64,000 nucleotides of DNA from Leifsonia sp. Root112D2 (GTDB lineage: Bacteria > Actinomycetota > Actinomycetes > Actinomycetales > Microbacteriaceae), in contig NZ_LMCU01000001.1 in the NCBI RefSeq assembly GCF_001424905.1, positions 1,171,480 to 1,235,479 of the forward strand, in the 5' to 3' direction. A model generated the notes under the pieces. That model did no database searches. It was not told the origin of the DNA and saw only the letters and a program-made list of their open reading frames with translations. Each line of letters opens with the position of its first letter. The stretch's first letter is position 1. Shown one piece after another: positions 51,305-58,443 of this stretch. The position numbers and the translations under genes were made by a program.

Positions 51305-51344
51305 TTGACAAACGATAAGTAGCGATATATCGTTGGCATATCGC
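51305..51344 (+). promoter_or_regulatory. padR promoter with two interleaved operator palindromes
   Basis: TTGACA (51305-51310), a 17-base spacer and TATCGT (51328-51333) form the promoter. Two inverted repeats overlie it: AACGATA-N10-TATCGTT (51311-51334) and GCGATAT-N9-ATATCGC (51322-51344). PadR family proteins often bind ATAT-rich sites with ATATCG-like halves, so autorepression is the expected control. Confidence 0.72.
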
Positions 51345-51395
51345 AGAAGATCTGCGATGGCTCGCATGTGGCGAGCACACGAAAGGACACTGCGA

Positions 51396-52022
51396 ATGAA
51401 ATACGCACACAACAGAAACCCACGCAACCAACACCATGCAGAGGCCGCTTCGGCTTTCGTACGGTTCCACCACGACCCCTCGGGCGAGCGTCATGGCCGC
51501 GGACGCGGCTTCGGTGGCCCGGGCTTCGGTGGCTTCGGCCCGGCCGGCTTCGATCCGCGAAACTTCGGGCCCCGCGGCCAGCGCCGCGCCAATCGCGGCG
51601 ACGTTCGGGCGGCGATTCTCTCGCTTCTCGAGACCGGTTCGTCAAGCGGCTACGGCCTGATCAAAGCCATCGCCGAGAAGACCGGTGGCGCCTGGCGCCC
51701 CAGCCCCGGATCGGTCTACCCGACCCTGCAGCAGTTGGTCGATGAAGAGCTCATCGTGGCGACTGGCGACGACCGACGCACCGAGTACGAACTGTCAGAG
51801 ACGGGTCGCAGCTACGTCGAGGAACACGCGGAGGAGCTTGCGCAGGCCTGGCAGTCGAATCCGGGCCCCACGAAGGCGGATGCCGCTTTCTACGAAAGCG
51901 TAGGAAAGCTGATGGGCGTGGTCCACCAGTTCCGGCTCTCGGCAACCGAGCAGCAGCGCACCGCCGCGATCGACAAGATCGATGACCTGCGCCGTTCGCT
52001 CTACCTGATTCTCGCCGACTAA
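51396..52022 (+). CDS. PadR family transcriptional regulator
   Basis: This 208-residue protein has a Gly/Phe-rich N-terminal extension (about 30-60, GRGRGFGGPGFGGFGPAGFD). The PadR winged helix (about 68-145) reads NRGDVRAAILSLLETGSSSGYGLIKAI, then WRPSPGSVYPTLQQLVDEELI. A C-terminal helix pair follows. The ATG at 51396 has GAAAGGA 8 bases upstream. It probably represses the adjacent DHA2 exporter as in LmrR-like and PadR exporter pairs (inference). The Gly-rich extension is unusual. Confidence 0.87.
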   Translation: MKYAHNRNPRNQHHAEAASAFVRFHHDPSGERHGRGRGFGGPGFGGFGPAGFDPRNFGPRGQRRANRGDVRAAILSLLETGSSSGYGLIKAIAEKTGGAWRPSPGSVYPTLQQLVDEELIVATGDDRRTEYELSETGRSYVEEHAEELAQAWQSNPGPTKADAAFYESVGKLMGVVHQFRLSATEQQRTAAIDKIDDLRRSLYLILAD

Positions 52023-52040
52023 ACGAGTTCAGACCAGATG

Positions 52041-52075
52041 GCGCCTCGGCCGCGATTGCTATCGCGCCGGGGCGC
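52041..52075. terminator. Bidirectional terminator-like hairpin
   Basis: GCGCCTCGGC (from 52042) pairs with GCCGGGGCGC (to 52074), and inner CGCGA pairs with TCGCG around a six-base loop. It sits between the convergent padR and hypothetical genes. There is no clear T tract. Confidence 0.5.
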
Positions 52076-52085
52076 TTGTCTCGTG

Positions 52086-52604
52086 TCAGGCGCCTTCGGG
52101 TGGGTTGACCAGTAGGCTCACGCGATCGGAGAGGTAGCTCTCGAGGTCTGTCGCGTCGTCATCGGGGGCCGAGCGGCTCCAGCGCACGAGCGCGCTGTCG
52201 CCGCGGAGGAACAGTGGGCCGCGGCTCGAGCGCAGTTGCGTGGCATCCAGCTCGATGACGGTCGCATCGAAATTGACAGTCTCGCCCTGCGCAAAGCCGC
52301 CCTTGAACGCCGCCGCGCGGTATCCGCGTCGCTGTTCGGCCGAGAGTGACTGATAGTTGGGCCGAACGGGCTCGGTGACCCGGGTGATCGAGCCCGTGGC
52401 GTAAACGGTCGCATCGCGCTCGAGCAACAGCACGCCGAGCCGCCACACGCGGCCGAGCGGGAGCATCACGGCCGGACGGGTGAACCCGAGCCGACGCCGT
52501 GGCGACACGAAGCGGGCGATGGCCTCGTCGCGGGCGCCAGCGTGATCGAGCACAACGACTGCTCTGCTGAGCATTTCGCGGATGCCGGCGACAGGGTCGT
52601 TCAT
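52086..52604 (-). CDS. Hypothetical protein downstream of a TetR remnant
   Basis: This 172-residue soluble protein shows VMLPLGRVWRLGVLLLERDATVYATGSITRVTEPVRPNYQ, then RGYRAAAFKGGFAQGETVNFDATVIELD and a C-terminal LESYLSDRVSLLVNPPEGA. I recall similar Microbacteriaceae proteins being auto-annotated as 'glutaminase' without obvious catalytic support; I cannot assign a function. Its ATG overlaps the stop of a truncated TetR gene (ATGA), so the pair was once a regulator-target unit. Confidence 0.6.
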   Translation of the reverse strand: MNDPVAGIREMLSRAVVVLDHAGARDEAIARFVSPRRRLGFTRPAVMLPLGRVWRLGVLLLERDATVYATGSITRVTEPVRPNYQSLSAEQRRGYRAAAFKGGFAQGETVNFDATVIELDATQLRSSRGPLFLRGDSALVRWSRSAPDDDATDLESYLSDRVSLLVNPPEGA

Positions 52605-52831
52605 AGCGAGAAGTTTACGGTTGGTTTCGCTCTTCGCTCATTGCTCGGGTGCAGGCGCATCCCGGCGATGAGTAGTCCCACAAGGCGCCGCGCGTCATAG
52701 CGGGGGTTCGTGCCCGCGCCGACACAGAGGTTGGCGACGCCGCGCAGCAGAGCGAAGGCATCCATATCGGGCAGTATCTCGCCAGCCTTCACGGCTGTGT
52801 CGCGCAGTTCGGAACACACCGCTCGGCCCAA
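52601..52831 (-). pseudogene. TetR family regulator, 3' fragment
   Basis: Only the C-terminal ligand-domain end of a TetR/AcrR regulator remains: TAVKAGEILPDMDAFALLRG, then VANLCVGAGTNPRYDARRLVGLLIAGMR, a stretch common to many actinobacterial TetR proteins. The DNA-binding domain and most of the ligand domain are missing, and an in-frame stop lies 30 bases upstream of the first usable codon. It is coupled to the hypothetical gene downstream. The likely cause is deletion of the 5' part, now adjoined by the XRE/map locus. Confidence 0.7.
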
Positions 52832-52880
52832 TCTCGAGCCGCGCCTGGAGCAGAGCGCTCATGCACGAAGGCTGCGGAAT

Positions 52881-53147
52881 CTATGAGGCGATTGCGGTCT
52901 CGTCAGGCGTGATTCGAGCTGCGACGAGTTCGTCTGTGCTGATATCGAGCGCGCCGCAGATCTGCGCGACGGTAAAGAACTCGGGCGAGGGGCTGCGTCC
53001 GGTCTCGATCTTGCGAAGCGCCTCGACCGAGACGCCGGCGGCGGATGCGACCTCGACCATCGTGCGCGCGCCGCGCGCGTTTCGCAGGGCCCTGCCGAGC
53101 ATCCGCCCGCGCTCGATTTGTTCAGCAGTCAACGGGATTCGCACCAT
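52881..53147 (-). CDS. XRE family transcriptional regulator
   Basis: This 88-residue single-domain protein has a helix-turn-helix of the lambda-Cro type (RNARGARTMVEVASAAGVSVEALRKIETGRSPSPEFFTVAQICGALDISTDEL, about 28-78). The ATG at 53147 leaves a short leader; a longer open frame upstream covers the promoter and is not coding. It is divergent from a methionine aminopeptidase gene with a palindrome between them (53165), so it probably regulates both. Confidence 0.82.
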   Translation of the reverse strand: MVRIPLTAEQIERGRMLGRALRNARGARTMVEVASAAGVSVEALRKIETGRSPSPEFFTVAQICGALDISTDELVAARITPDETAIAS

Positions 53148-53164
53148 GGCACCAATAATAGTAC

Positions 53165-53180
53165 CGGTATAATCATACCG
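53165..53180. promoter_or_regulatory. Operator and -10 region between XRE and map genes
   Basis: CGGTAT-AATC-ATACCG is a perfect 6-4-6 inverted repeat that includes TATAAT (53168-53173), an ideal -10 box for the rightward map gene. Binding of the XRE protein here would block map transcription. Confidence 0.68.
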
Positions 53181-53211
53181 ACGCCCCGGGGTCAGGCAGG
53201 AAGGTACATAA

Positions 53212-53997
53212 ATGATCGAGCTGCACACGAAGGCAGAAATCGAAGCGATGAAACCCGCTGGTGAGTTCGTGGCCAACACGCTTACCGCTCTGAAAGAGGC
53301 CTCGCGGGTTGGAGTCAGCCTGCTCGAACTGGATGCGATCGCGCACGACATGATCCGCAAGCGTGGCGCCGAATCGTGCTATCTGGACTACGCGCCGTCG
53401 TTCGGTTCCGGGCCTTTCGGCTACGTGCTGTGCACCTCTGTCAACGACGCCGTGCTGCACGGAAAACCAACCCCGTACCGACTGGGCGACGGGGATCTGC
53501 TCAGCCTCGACTTCGCCGTCAGCGTTGATGGGTGGGTCGCGGACTCCGCCATCAGCTTTGCCGTCGGCACGGCGCGCCAAGAGGATCTCGAGCTGATTCG
53601 GCTCACCGAGGACGCGCTCGATGCCGCGATTGCCGTCGCACGCGTCGGCAACAAGATCGGCGATATCTCGCACGCCATCGGCGCCGTGGCACACGCGGCG
53701 GGCGTCCCGGTCAACCTCGAGTTCGGCGGGCACGGCGTCGGCCGCACGATGCACGGCGACCCGCACGTGGCCAACGACGGCCGCCCCGGCCGCGGCTACC
53801 CGCTGAGGCCCGGCCTGGTGATCGCGCTCGAGCCCTGGTTCATGCGCGGAACAGACAAGCTGCGCACCGATGCGGATGGCTGGACCTTGCGCAGCTCAGA
53901 TGGAAGCAGAACGGCGCACTCGGAGCACACGATAGCCATCACCGAGAGGGGGCCGATCGTCTTGACCGGTCGCGCCCGGCCTGAGGGTCACGACTAG
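53212..53997 (+). CDS. map: Methionine aminopeptidase, type I
   Basis: This 261-residue metallopeptidase removes the N-terminal methionine. All five metal ligands are visible: D in SLDFAVSV (about 102), D in WVADSAIS (about 113), H in GGHGVGRTMHGDPHV (about 176), E in IALEPWF (about 209) and E in HSEHTIAI (about 240). The first residues match the short type I enzymes without an SH3-binding N-terminal extension. It is paired with an XRE repressor, so it is likely a second, regulated copy in the genome rather than the housekeeping one, which usually lies in the ribosomal protein cluster. Confidence 0.93.
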   Translation: MIELHTKAEIEAMKPAGEFVANTLTALKEASRVGVSLLELDAIAHDMIRKRGAESCYLDYAPSFGSGPFGYVLCTSVNDAVLHGKPTPYRLGDGDLLSLDFAVSVDGWVADSAISFAVGTARQEDLELIRLTEDALDAAIAVARVGNKIGDISHAIGAVAHAAGVPVNLEFGGHGVGRTMHGDPHVANDGRPGRGYPLRPGLVIALEPWFMRGTDKLRTDADGWTLRSSDGSRTAHSEHTIAITERGPIVLTGRARPEGHD

Positions 53998-53999
53998 CG

Positions 54000-54524
54000 T
54001 CAGCCCGCGTTGTTTGCGAGTGCGGCTGCCTCGGCCACCTGCTGGTGCAGCTCTGCGTGATCGTCCGGGGTCAGCGCTTCGTCGCCATCGAATGAGTACG
54101 GCTGGCCCGTTCCGGTCTCGATGAACGCTTTGAGGCTGCCGTTGACGAACATGCCCCACGCGTTCGAGCACAGCTCGTAGCACTCGTCCTCAGGCTTGAG
54201 GCCGTCGTGGGTGAAGGTGATCCGCGTTCCCTGGTCGGTCGCATCAATGTCGAACCGAGCCGTGGTGCCCGTCCACTCCTGCTTGTCGGTTACGAAGTCG
54301 AGATAGCTGCCGGTGACGAGCCACGCGATATGGATCTTCGGGGCGAGTTCGGTGACGCGAAATCCGCTGTAGTGCAACCCGGGAACGAGATAGACGAACT
54401 CATCACCGACCGCGGTCGTCGAACCAGTGATTCGTCCCCACCACGCGGGAACGTCGTTAATCGCATCGAACGCTTCTTGTGGCGTGGCATCCACCGTGAT
54501 CGACGTCGTGTAGTTCGCGGCCAT
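54000..54524 (-). CDS. SRPBCC (START/AHSA1-like) family protein
   Basis: This 174-residue protein has a helix-grip pattern: YTTSITVDATPQEAFDAINDVPAWWGRITGSTTAVGDEFVY at the start, mid-protein LAPKIHIAWLVTG and EWTGTTARFDI strands, and a final helix (NAWGMFVNGSLKAFIETG). It is of the AHSA1-type group that binds hydrophobic ligands or modifies Hsp90 partners in other organisms. It is divergent from an HxlR regulator with two operators between, so it is the probable target. The function is unknown. Confidence 0.83.
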   Translation of the reverse strand: MAANYTTSITVDATPQEAFDAINDVPAWWGRITGSTTAVGDEFVYLVPGLHYSGFRVTELAPKIHIAWLVTGSYLDFVTDKQEWTGTTARFDIDATDQGTRITFTHDGLKPEDECYELCSNAWGMFVNGSLKAFIETGTGQPYSFDGDEALTPDDHAELHQQVAEAAALANNAG

Positions 54525-54570
54525 TTCTCTGCTCCTTTGCGTGCCCCCGTCGAAGGGAGGGATTCATGAA

Positions 54571-54618
54571 CTTGCATGATGCAAGCCACTGTAACTCCAG
54601 TTGCTTGCTTCATGCAAG
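54571..54618. promoter_or_regulatory. Two HxlR operators
   Basis: CTTGCATGATGCAAG (54571-54585) is a perfect 15-base palindrome. CTTGCTTCATGCAAG (54604-54618) repeats it with three changes. The centres are 33 bases apart. Both lie between the SRPBCC and HxlR genes and should be bound by HxlR dimers. Confidence 0.75.
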
Positions 54619-54633
54619 TGATAGAGTCGAGCC

Positions 54634-55110
54634 ATGTTGGGCAAGACGTACGACACTCAGGTGTGCTCGATCGCGCGATCACTCGAACTCGTCGGCGAGC
54701 GATGGAGTCTGCTCATCATCCGCGACGCCCTGTTCGCCCGGGTGACACGCTTCGGCGACTTTCAACACAATCTCGGAATAGCGACCAATGTGCTCACGTC
54801 GCGACTGGAGTCGTTCGTGGCGGGCGGCATTATGGAGCGCGAAGGTTCAGCCGACTACATCCTCACCGCCAAAGGCCGCGCACTCGCTGTCGCGCTGATT
54901 GCCCTTACCGAGTGGGGCGATACGTGGGCCTCTCCCATCGAACCGCCGATCCTGTACCGGCACGCCGCCTGTGAGGACGGCGCTGTGCACGCGGTCGTTG
55001 CATGCGAGGCGTGCGGCATCGTGCCCGAGGAGGAGGTCGCTATTCGCATCGGGCCGGGCATGCCCGCCGAGTACCTCGCGCAGCGACGCGGAGGAAATCG
55101 TTCACGCTGA
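54634..55110 (+). CDS. HxlR family transcriptional regulator
   Basis: This 158-residue winged-helix regulator matches the HxlR pattern: TQVCSIARSLELVGERWSLLIIRDALFARVTRFGDFQHNLGIATNVLTSRLESFVAGGIM (about 8-67), including the conserved cysteine C11. A C-terminal extension (about 105-145) carries HAACEDGAVHAVVACEACG, with a His and three cysteines that could form a metal or redox site. It is divergent from the SRPBCC gene and binds the operators at 54571-54618 by inference. Confidence 0.9.
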   Translation: MLGKTYDTQVCSIARSLELVGERWSLLIIRDALFARVTRFGDFQHNLGIATNVLTSRLESFVAGGIMEREGSADYILTAKGRALAVALIALTEWGDTWASPIEPPILYRHAACEDGAVHAVVACEACGIVPEEEVAIRIGPGMPAEYLAQRRGGNRSR

Positions 55111-55169
55111 TCGAACCCTTTCGAGTAGCCAAGCAACGCTGCCATGTCGTTCAGATGCCCGGACGGTTC

Positions 55170-55718
55170 TCACGAAAGCGGAGCCGACAGAACGCGGTAC
55201 GTCGTTTGCACCATTCCGCCGGCGAGCACGTTGGTGCGAATGTGCTCGAGAGCGATGTCGGCTGAGAGTGGCCCGAAAAGTGGAACACCGCGCCCAATGA
55301 GCACCGGCACGCGAGACAAGGTCAGCTCAGTGATAAGCCCTGCTTCAAGGAAGGCGCGCGTCGTCTGGCCTCCGTCGACATAGACGCGCCGATAACCGGC
55401 ATCGCTCAATGCCTGCACCGCGACGGTGAAGGTGGAGTGCACCGTGATGCGCTCGTCGACGTCGGCGGCGAGGGAGCTGCTCAACACGTGCACCGGGCGA
55501 CCCAGGTACGGCCACTCGGGCTGGTGCGCGATGGCTTCGTAGGTACCCCTGCCCATCACCAGGGCGTCGACGCTCTGCATGAAGGGAGTGAAACCTGCGT
55601 CGCCGGCCGCCTCCCCGCGGCTGATGAGCCAGGACAGGTCGCCGTCTGGGCGGGCGATGAAATCGTCCACGCTGAGGCCAAGAAACACGCATCCTTCAAA
55701 GGGGAGATGAGGCTTCAT
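55170..55718 (-). CDS. Dihydrofolate reductase family protein (RibD-C-like)
   Basis: This 182-residue protein of the DHFR/RibD C-terminal fold shows CVFLGLSVDDFIARPDGDLSWLI (about 9-31), ALVMGRGTYEAIAHQPEWPYLGRPVHVLSS (about 52-81), and VYVDGGQTTRAFLEAGLITELTLSRVPVLIGRGVPLFG (about 109-146). NADPH is the expected cofactor; the substrate is unknown. A related protein lies at 58444. The ATG at 55718 gives the usual length. Confidence 0.88.
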   Translation of the reverse strand: MKPHLPFEGCVFLGLSVDDFIARPDGDLSWLISRGEAAGDAGFTPFMQSVDALVMGRGTYEAIAHQPEWPYLGRPVHVLSSSLAADVDERITVHSTFTVAVQALSDAGYRRVYVDGGQTTRAFLEAGLITELTLSRVPVLIGRGVPLFGPLSADIALEHIRTNVLAGGMVQTTYRVLSAPLS

Positions 55719-55859
55719 GTCTCCGATGCTGCCGCAGACCCCCGACAATCGCAGGGTGCCACTTCGAGACTGCCGCCGGGCCAGAGGGGTGTGCGTTTGT
55801 ACGATCCGCCGTGGGCTCTGTGCTGGGTCGTACGCAACGGATGCCTGGAGGCGGTGCTC

Positions 55860-56147
55860 ATGTCGACAATCATGCGGTTCGACCATGTCGGTGTCACCGT
55901 TCAAAACCTCGATCACGTGACGGCATTCTTCGTCGGGCTTGGCCTCGAAGTCGACGAGCTCGAGGCGCACGTCGATCGGCTGGCTGCGGCGGGCTACGGG
56001 CTGGTCGGTGGCATCGGCCAGTATGAAGGCGTCTGGCGCATGGCCTACGTGCGTGGTCCGGAGGGAATCATCGTGGCGCTCGCTGAGCGGCTCGCGATCA
56101 GGGGTTCCTCCCTCATCAATGCTGTCAATCAAGCACGCGACCAGTAG
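55860..56147 (+). CDS. VOC/glyoxalase family protein with an internal deletion
   Basis: This 95-residue protein begins STIMRFDHVGVTVQNLDHVTAFFVGLGLEV, the start of a VOC domain. It then jumps directly to HVDRLAAAGYGLVGGIGQYEGVWRMAYVRGPEGIIVALAERL, the end of the second repeat. Relatives are about 150 residues, so roughly 55-65 residues between are missing while the frame is kept. GGAGG precedes the ATG by 7 bases. The lost part normally carries metal-ligand residues, so the product is probably inactive. It could also be a recent deletion allele. Confidence 0.65.
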   Translation: MSTIMRFDHVGVTVQNLDHVTAFFVGLGLEVDELEAHVDRLAAAGYGLVGGIGQYEGVWRMAYVRGPEGIIVALAERLAIRGSSLINAVNQARDQ

Positions 56148-56178
56148 CATCCATCGGTCGGCCGCGAAGCCACATGCC

Positions 56179-56778
56179 TCAGGCTGGTGGCGTGCGCGTG
56201 GGTTGGGCTTGGAACGCATCGATCGCTAGCCTCGCGAATCGGCGCGCGGCGGCGGCCCTGGCCTCAGGGCGACCGCTGGCCAGTCCCCGTCCTGCTCGAA
56301 GCATGAGTGTGAGGTCGTCGATGTGAAAGTCGCATCTGAGTTGGCCGCTTTGTTGAGCGCGACGCGCAAGCCGATCAAGCATGCGAAGGAGTTCGCGTCG
56401 ATGCTCGGTGATGATCTCGCTCACGGAGTTCGATGACGTAAACGCGTCGACGAAGCCTCTGTTCTGCACGTTGAGGGAGGTGAGACGCTCCACGACGGAG
56501 ATGAAGCCGCGCCACGCATCCGGGTTGGCGCAACCTTCTGTCACGATGGCGCGGCATGCCTGCAGTTCGACGGAGAACGCTTCGTCGATCAGCGCTTGCT
56601 TTGTCGGGAAGCGTCGATAGAGCGTGGCTGGCCCGACTCCGGCTCGGCGGGCGATTTCGCGCATTCCCACGTCGAGGCCGGTCTCTGCGAACACGGCGGA
56701 TGCGGCGGCCAGGATCTGGTCGCGATTCTCTTGTGCGTCGGTTCGCAGATGAGGCAATTGTGGCTCCATCAATCTCAC
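56179..56778 (-). CDS. TetR family repressor
   Basis: This 199-residue repressor has a helix-turn-helix (NRDQILAAASAVFAETGLDVGMREIARRAGVGPATLYRRFPTKQALI, about 18-63) and a C-terminal domain of the common actinobacterial type (FVDAFTSSNSVSEIITEHRRELLRMLDRLARRAQQSGQL). It is divergent from a quinone oxidoreductase gene with a palindromic operator at 56787, so it controls itself and that enzyme. The first or fourth codon (ATG at 56778 or 56769) may be the start. Confidence 0.9.
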   Translation of the reverse strand: MRLMEPQLPHLRTDAQENRDQILAAASAVFAETGLDVGMREIARRAGVGPATLYRRFPTKQALIDEAFSVELQACRAIVTEGCANPDAWRGFISVVERLTSLNVQNRGFVDAFTSSNSVSEIITEHRRELLRMLDRLARRAQQSGQLRCDFHIDDLTLMLRAGRGLASGRPEARAAAARRFARLAIDAFQAQPTRTPPA

Positions 56779-56786
56779 TTTCTATA

Positions 56787-56806
56787 AGTGGACGGATGCG
56801 TCCACT
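56787..56806. promoter_or_regulatory. TetR operator
   Basis: AGTGGACG-GATG-CGTCCACT is a perfect 8-4-8 inverted repeat 9 bases before the TetR start and about 40 bases before the oxidoreductase gene. It is a good TetR dimer site. Confidence 0.75.
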
Positions 56807-56848
56807 ACCGTTACCAGAATACGGCACCCCGATCAGAAGCAGGAGAAC

Positions 56849-57820
56849 ATGCAAGCAATCAGAATCCAGGAATTCGGCGATCCGAGTGGAATGCACACCG
56901 TTGACGCCCCGGCACCGGTGGCCGACGCCTCGCAGGTTCTCATTCAGACCGAAGCGATCGGCGTAGGGGGCGTGGATGCGGTGATCCGGCGCGGCACCCT
57001 GGGCTCATCGTTCGCGCCGGGGCTGATTCCCGGGAGCGAGGTCGCCGGAGTCGTCGTCGCAGCCGGCGCCGACGTCGATGCGGCGTGGATAGGCCGACGC
57101 GTATGGGCGTTCACGGGCACCAGTGGTGGTTATGCCGAACAGGCCGTTGCGCAGGTTGACGACCTCATCCCGATTCCGGTCGGATTGTCGAGCGTTGACG
57201 CGGTGACACTCGGCAGCGCGGGCACCGTGGCCCACTTCGCCCTCCAGCACGCGCATCTCGCGGCCGGGGAGAGCGTTCTCGTGCGAGGAGCTGCCGGCAG
57301 CATCGGCATCGCGACGGTCGAACTCGCCGCGCAGGCCGGCGCACGCGCCATTGCGGTGACGACGTCATCTGCCGAGCGGGGCCAACGCCTCGTCGCCCTG
57401 GGTGCCACCGATGTTCTGGATCGCTCCGCAACGGGCGATCCGGATGCGCCACTCATGTTCGACGTGATCATCGACATCATCGGCGGACCCGAGTTGTCGA
57501 TATTTCTCGATCGCCTCGCGCCCAACGGAAGGCTGGTTCTGGTCGGCGCGGTCGCGGGCTTCCCGCCCGCTGACTTCGGCATGTCTCTCATGCGCGCGTT
57601 CCAACAGTCTCGTTCGTTCTCCACCTTCAGCCTCGCGACCATCCCCGTCGATGTGCGCAACCAGGTGAGGGCAGCGCAGTTCCAGGCGGCCGCCGAGGGC
57701 AAAATCACCCCGGTCGTGCACAGCATCCGGCCGTTGGATCAAGCGGCGGATGCCCACCGCGAGATGGACAGCGGCAGCGTCTTTGGCCGAATCGTGCTTG
57801 TTCCAAACGGAGCCCAGTAG
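56849..57820 (+). CDS. Quinone oxidoreductase-like medium-chain dehydrogenase (zinc-free)
   Basis: This 323-residue MDR protein has AIRIQEFGDPSGMHTVD at the start, the catalytic-domain signature GLIPGSEVAGVVVAAG (about 55-70), and an NADPH-binding motif in RGAAGSIGIATVELAAQAGA (about 148-167). No zinc-binding cysteines are present. It resembles quinone reductases and synaptic-vesicle-type reductases that detoxify quinones. It is controlled by the divergent TetR. AGCAGGAGAAC precedes the ATG. Confidence 0.89.
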   Translation: MQAIRIQEFGDPSGMHTVDAPAPVADASQVLIQTEAIGVGGVDAVIRRGTLGSSFAPGLIPGSEVAGVVVAAGADVDAAWIGRRVWAFTGTSGGYAEQAVAQVDDLIPIPVGLSSVDAVTLGSAGTVAHFALQHAHLAAGESVLVRGAAGSIGIATVELAAQAGARAIAVTTSSAERGQRLVALGATDVLDRSATGDPDAPLMFDVIIDIIGGPELSIFLDRLAPNGRLVLVGAVAGFPPADFGMSLMRAFQQSRSFSTFSLATIPVDVRNQVRAAQFQAAAEGKITPVVHSIRPLDQAADAHREMDSGSVFGRIVLVPNGAQ

Positions 57821-57869
57821 TCGGTCGATCTGCGCGCGCAGGATCTCAATCCGAAGCGGGCGTGACCGG

Positions 57870-58304
57870 TCATTCGTTCCAGGTGGCCTCGGTGACGGCA
57901 GGCGGATCGGTGGATGCGTCGTAGACGCGAACCCAGCTCGGGCGGATGCCGACAACAGCAAAGCCGTCTGCCAGCGCGCGCGATCCCGGAAATTGCTCGG
58001 CGTAGGCGGCAGCGAGGCGCCCTCGCTCGACGGTGGCAGATGCCTGCAGTGCGATTCCTTCGATCTGCACGCTCACATCGCCGCCTGTTCCCACGACGAC
58101 GGCGATGCGGTCGCAGGAGCGAAGGTTCTCGATTTTGCGGGAGCTGACCGGGCTGTCGAAGATCAGCGTGCCGTCATCGAGCGCGGCCAGGCCGACAAGT
58201 GCAGCCTGCGGCCACGACTTCGCAGAGATCGTGGCAATGACGCCGCGCTGCTCTCGTCGCACGAACTCCGCCACCGACAGGGGATCGCCCGGATCTATTG
58301 TCAT
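57870..58304 (-). CDS. PNPOx-like split-barrel FMN/F420-binding protein
   Basis: This 144-residue protein of the pyridoxamine-phosphate-oxidase-like split barrel contains SVAEFVRREQRGVIATISAKSWPQAALVGLAALDDGTLIFDS (about 8-49), then SSRKIENLRSCDRIAVVVG and EGIALQASATVE. It probably binds FMN or F420 and acts on an unknown substrate. The ATG at 58304 gives the standard N terminus. It converges with the quinone oxidoreductase gene. Confidence 0.82.
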   Translation of the reverse strand: MTIDPGDPLSVAEFVRREQRGVIATISAKSWPQAALVGLAALDDGTLIFDSPVSSRKIENLRSCDRIAVVVGTGGDVSVQIEGIALQASATVERGRLAAAYAEQFPGSRALADGFAVVGIRPSWVRVYDASTDPPAVTEATWNE

Positions 58305-58443
58305 GAAGGCAGGGTATCCGACGGGTGAACACCCCGTGGCCTGCACCTTCCCGCGATCGATTCGCCACTTCAGTTCTTCATGGGTGCCGGGTAGAGTTCG
58401 GGTCACTGCATGCACATCGCAATCACCTGCGAAAGGGTCGCGG

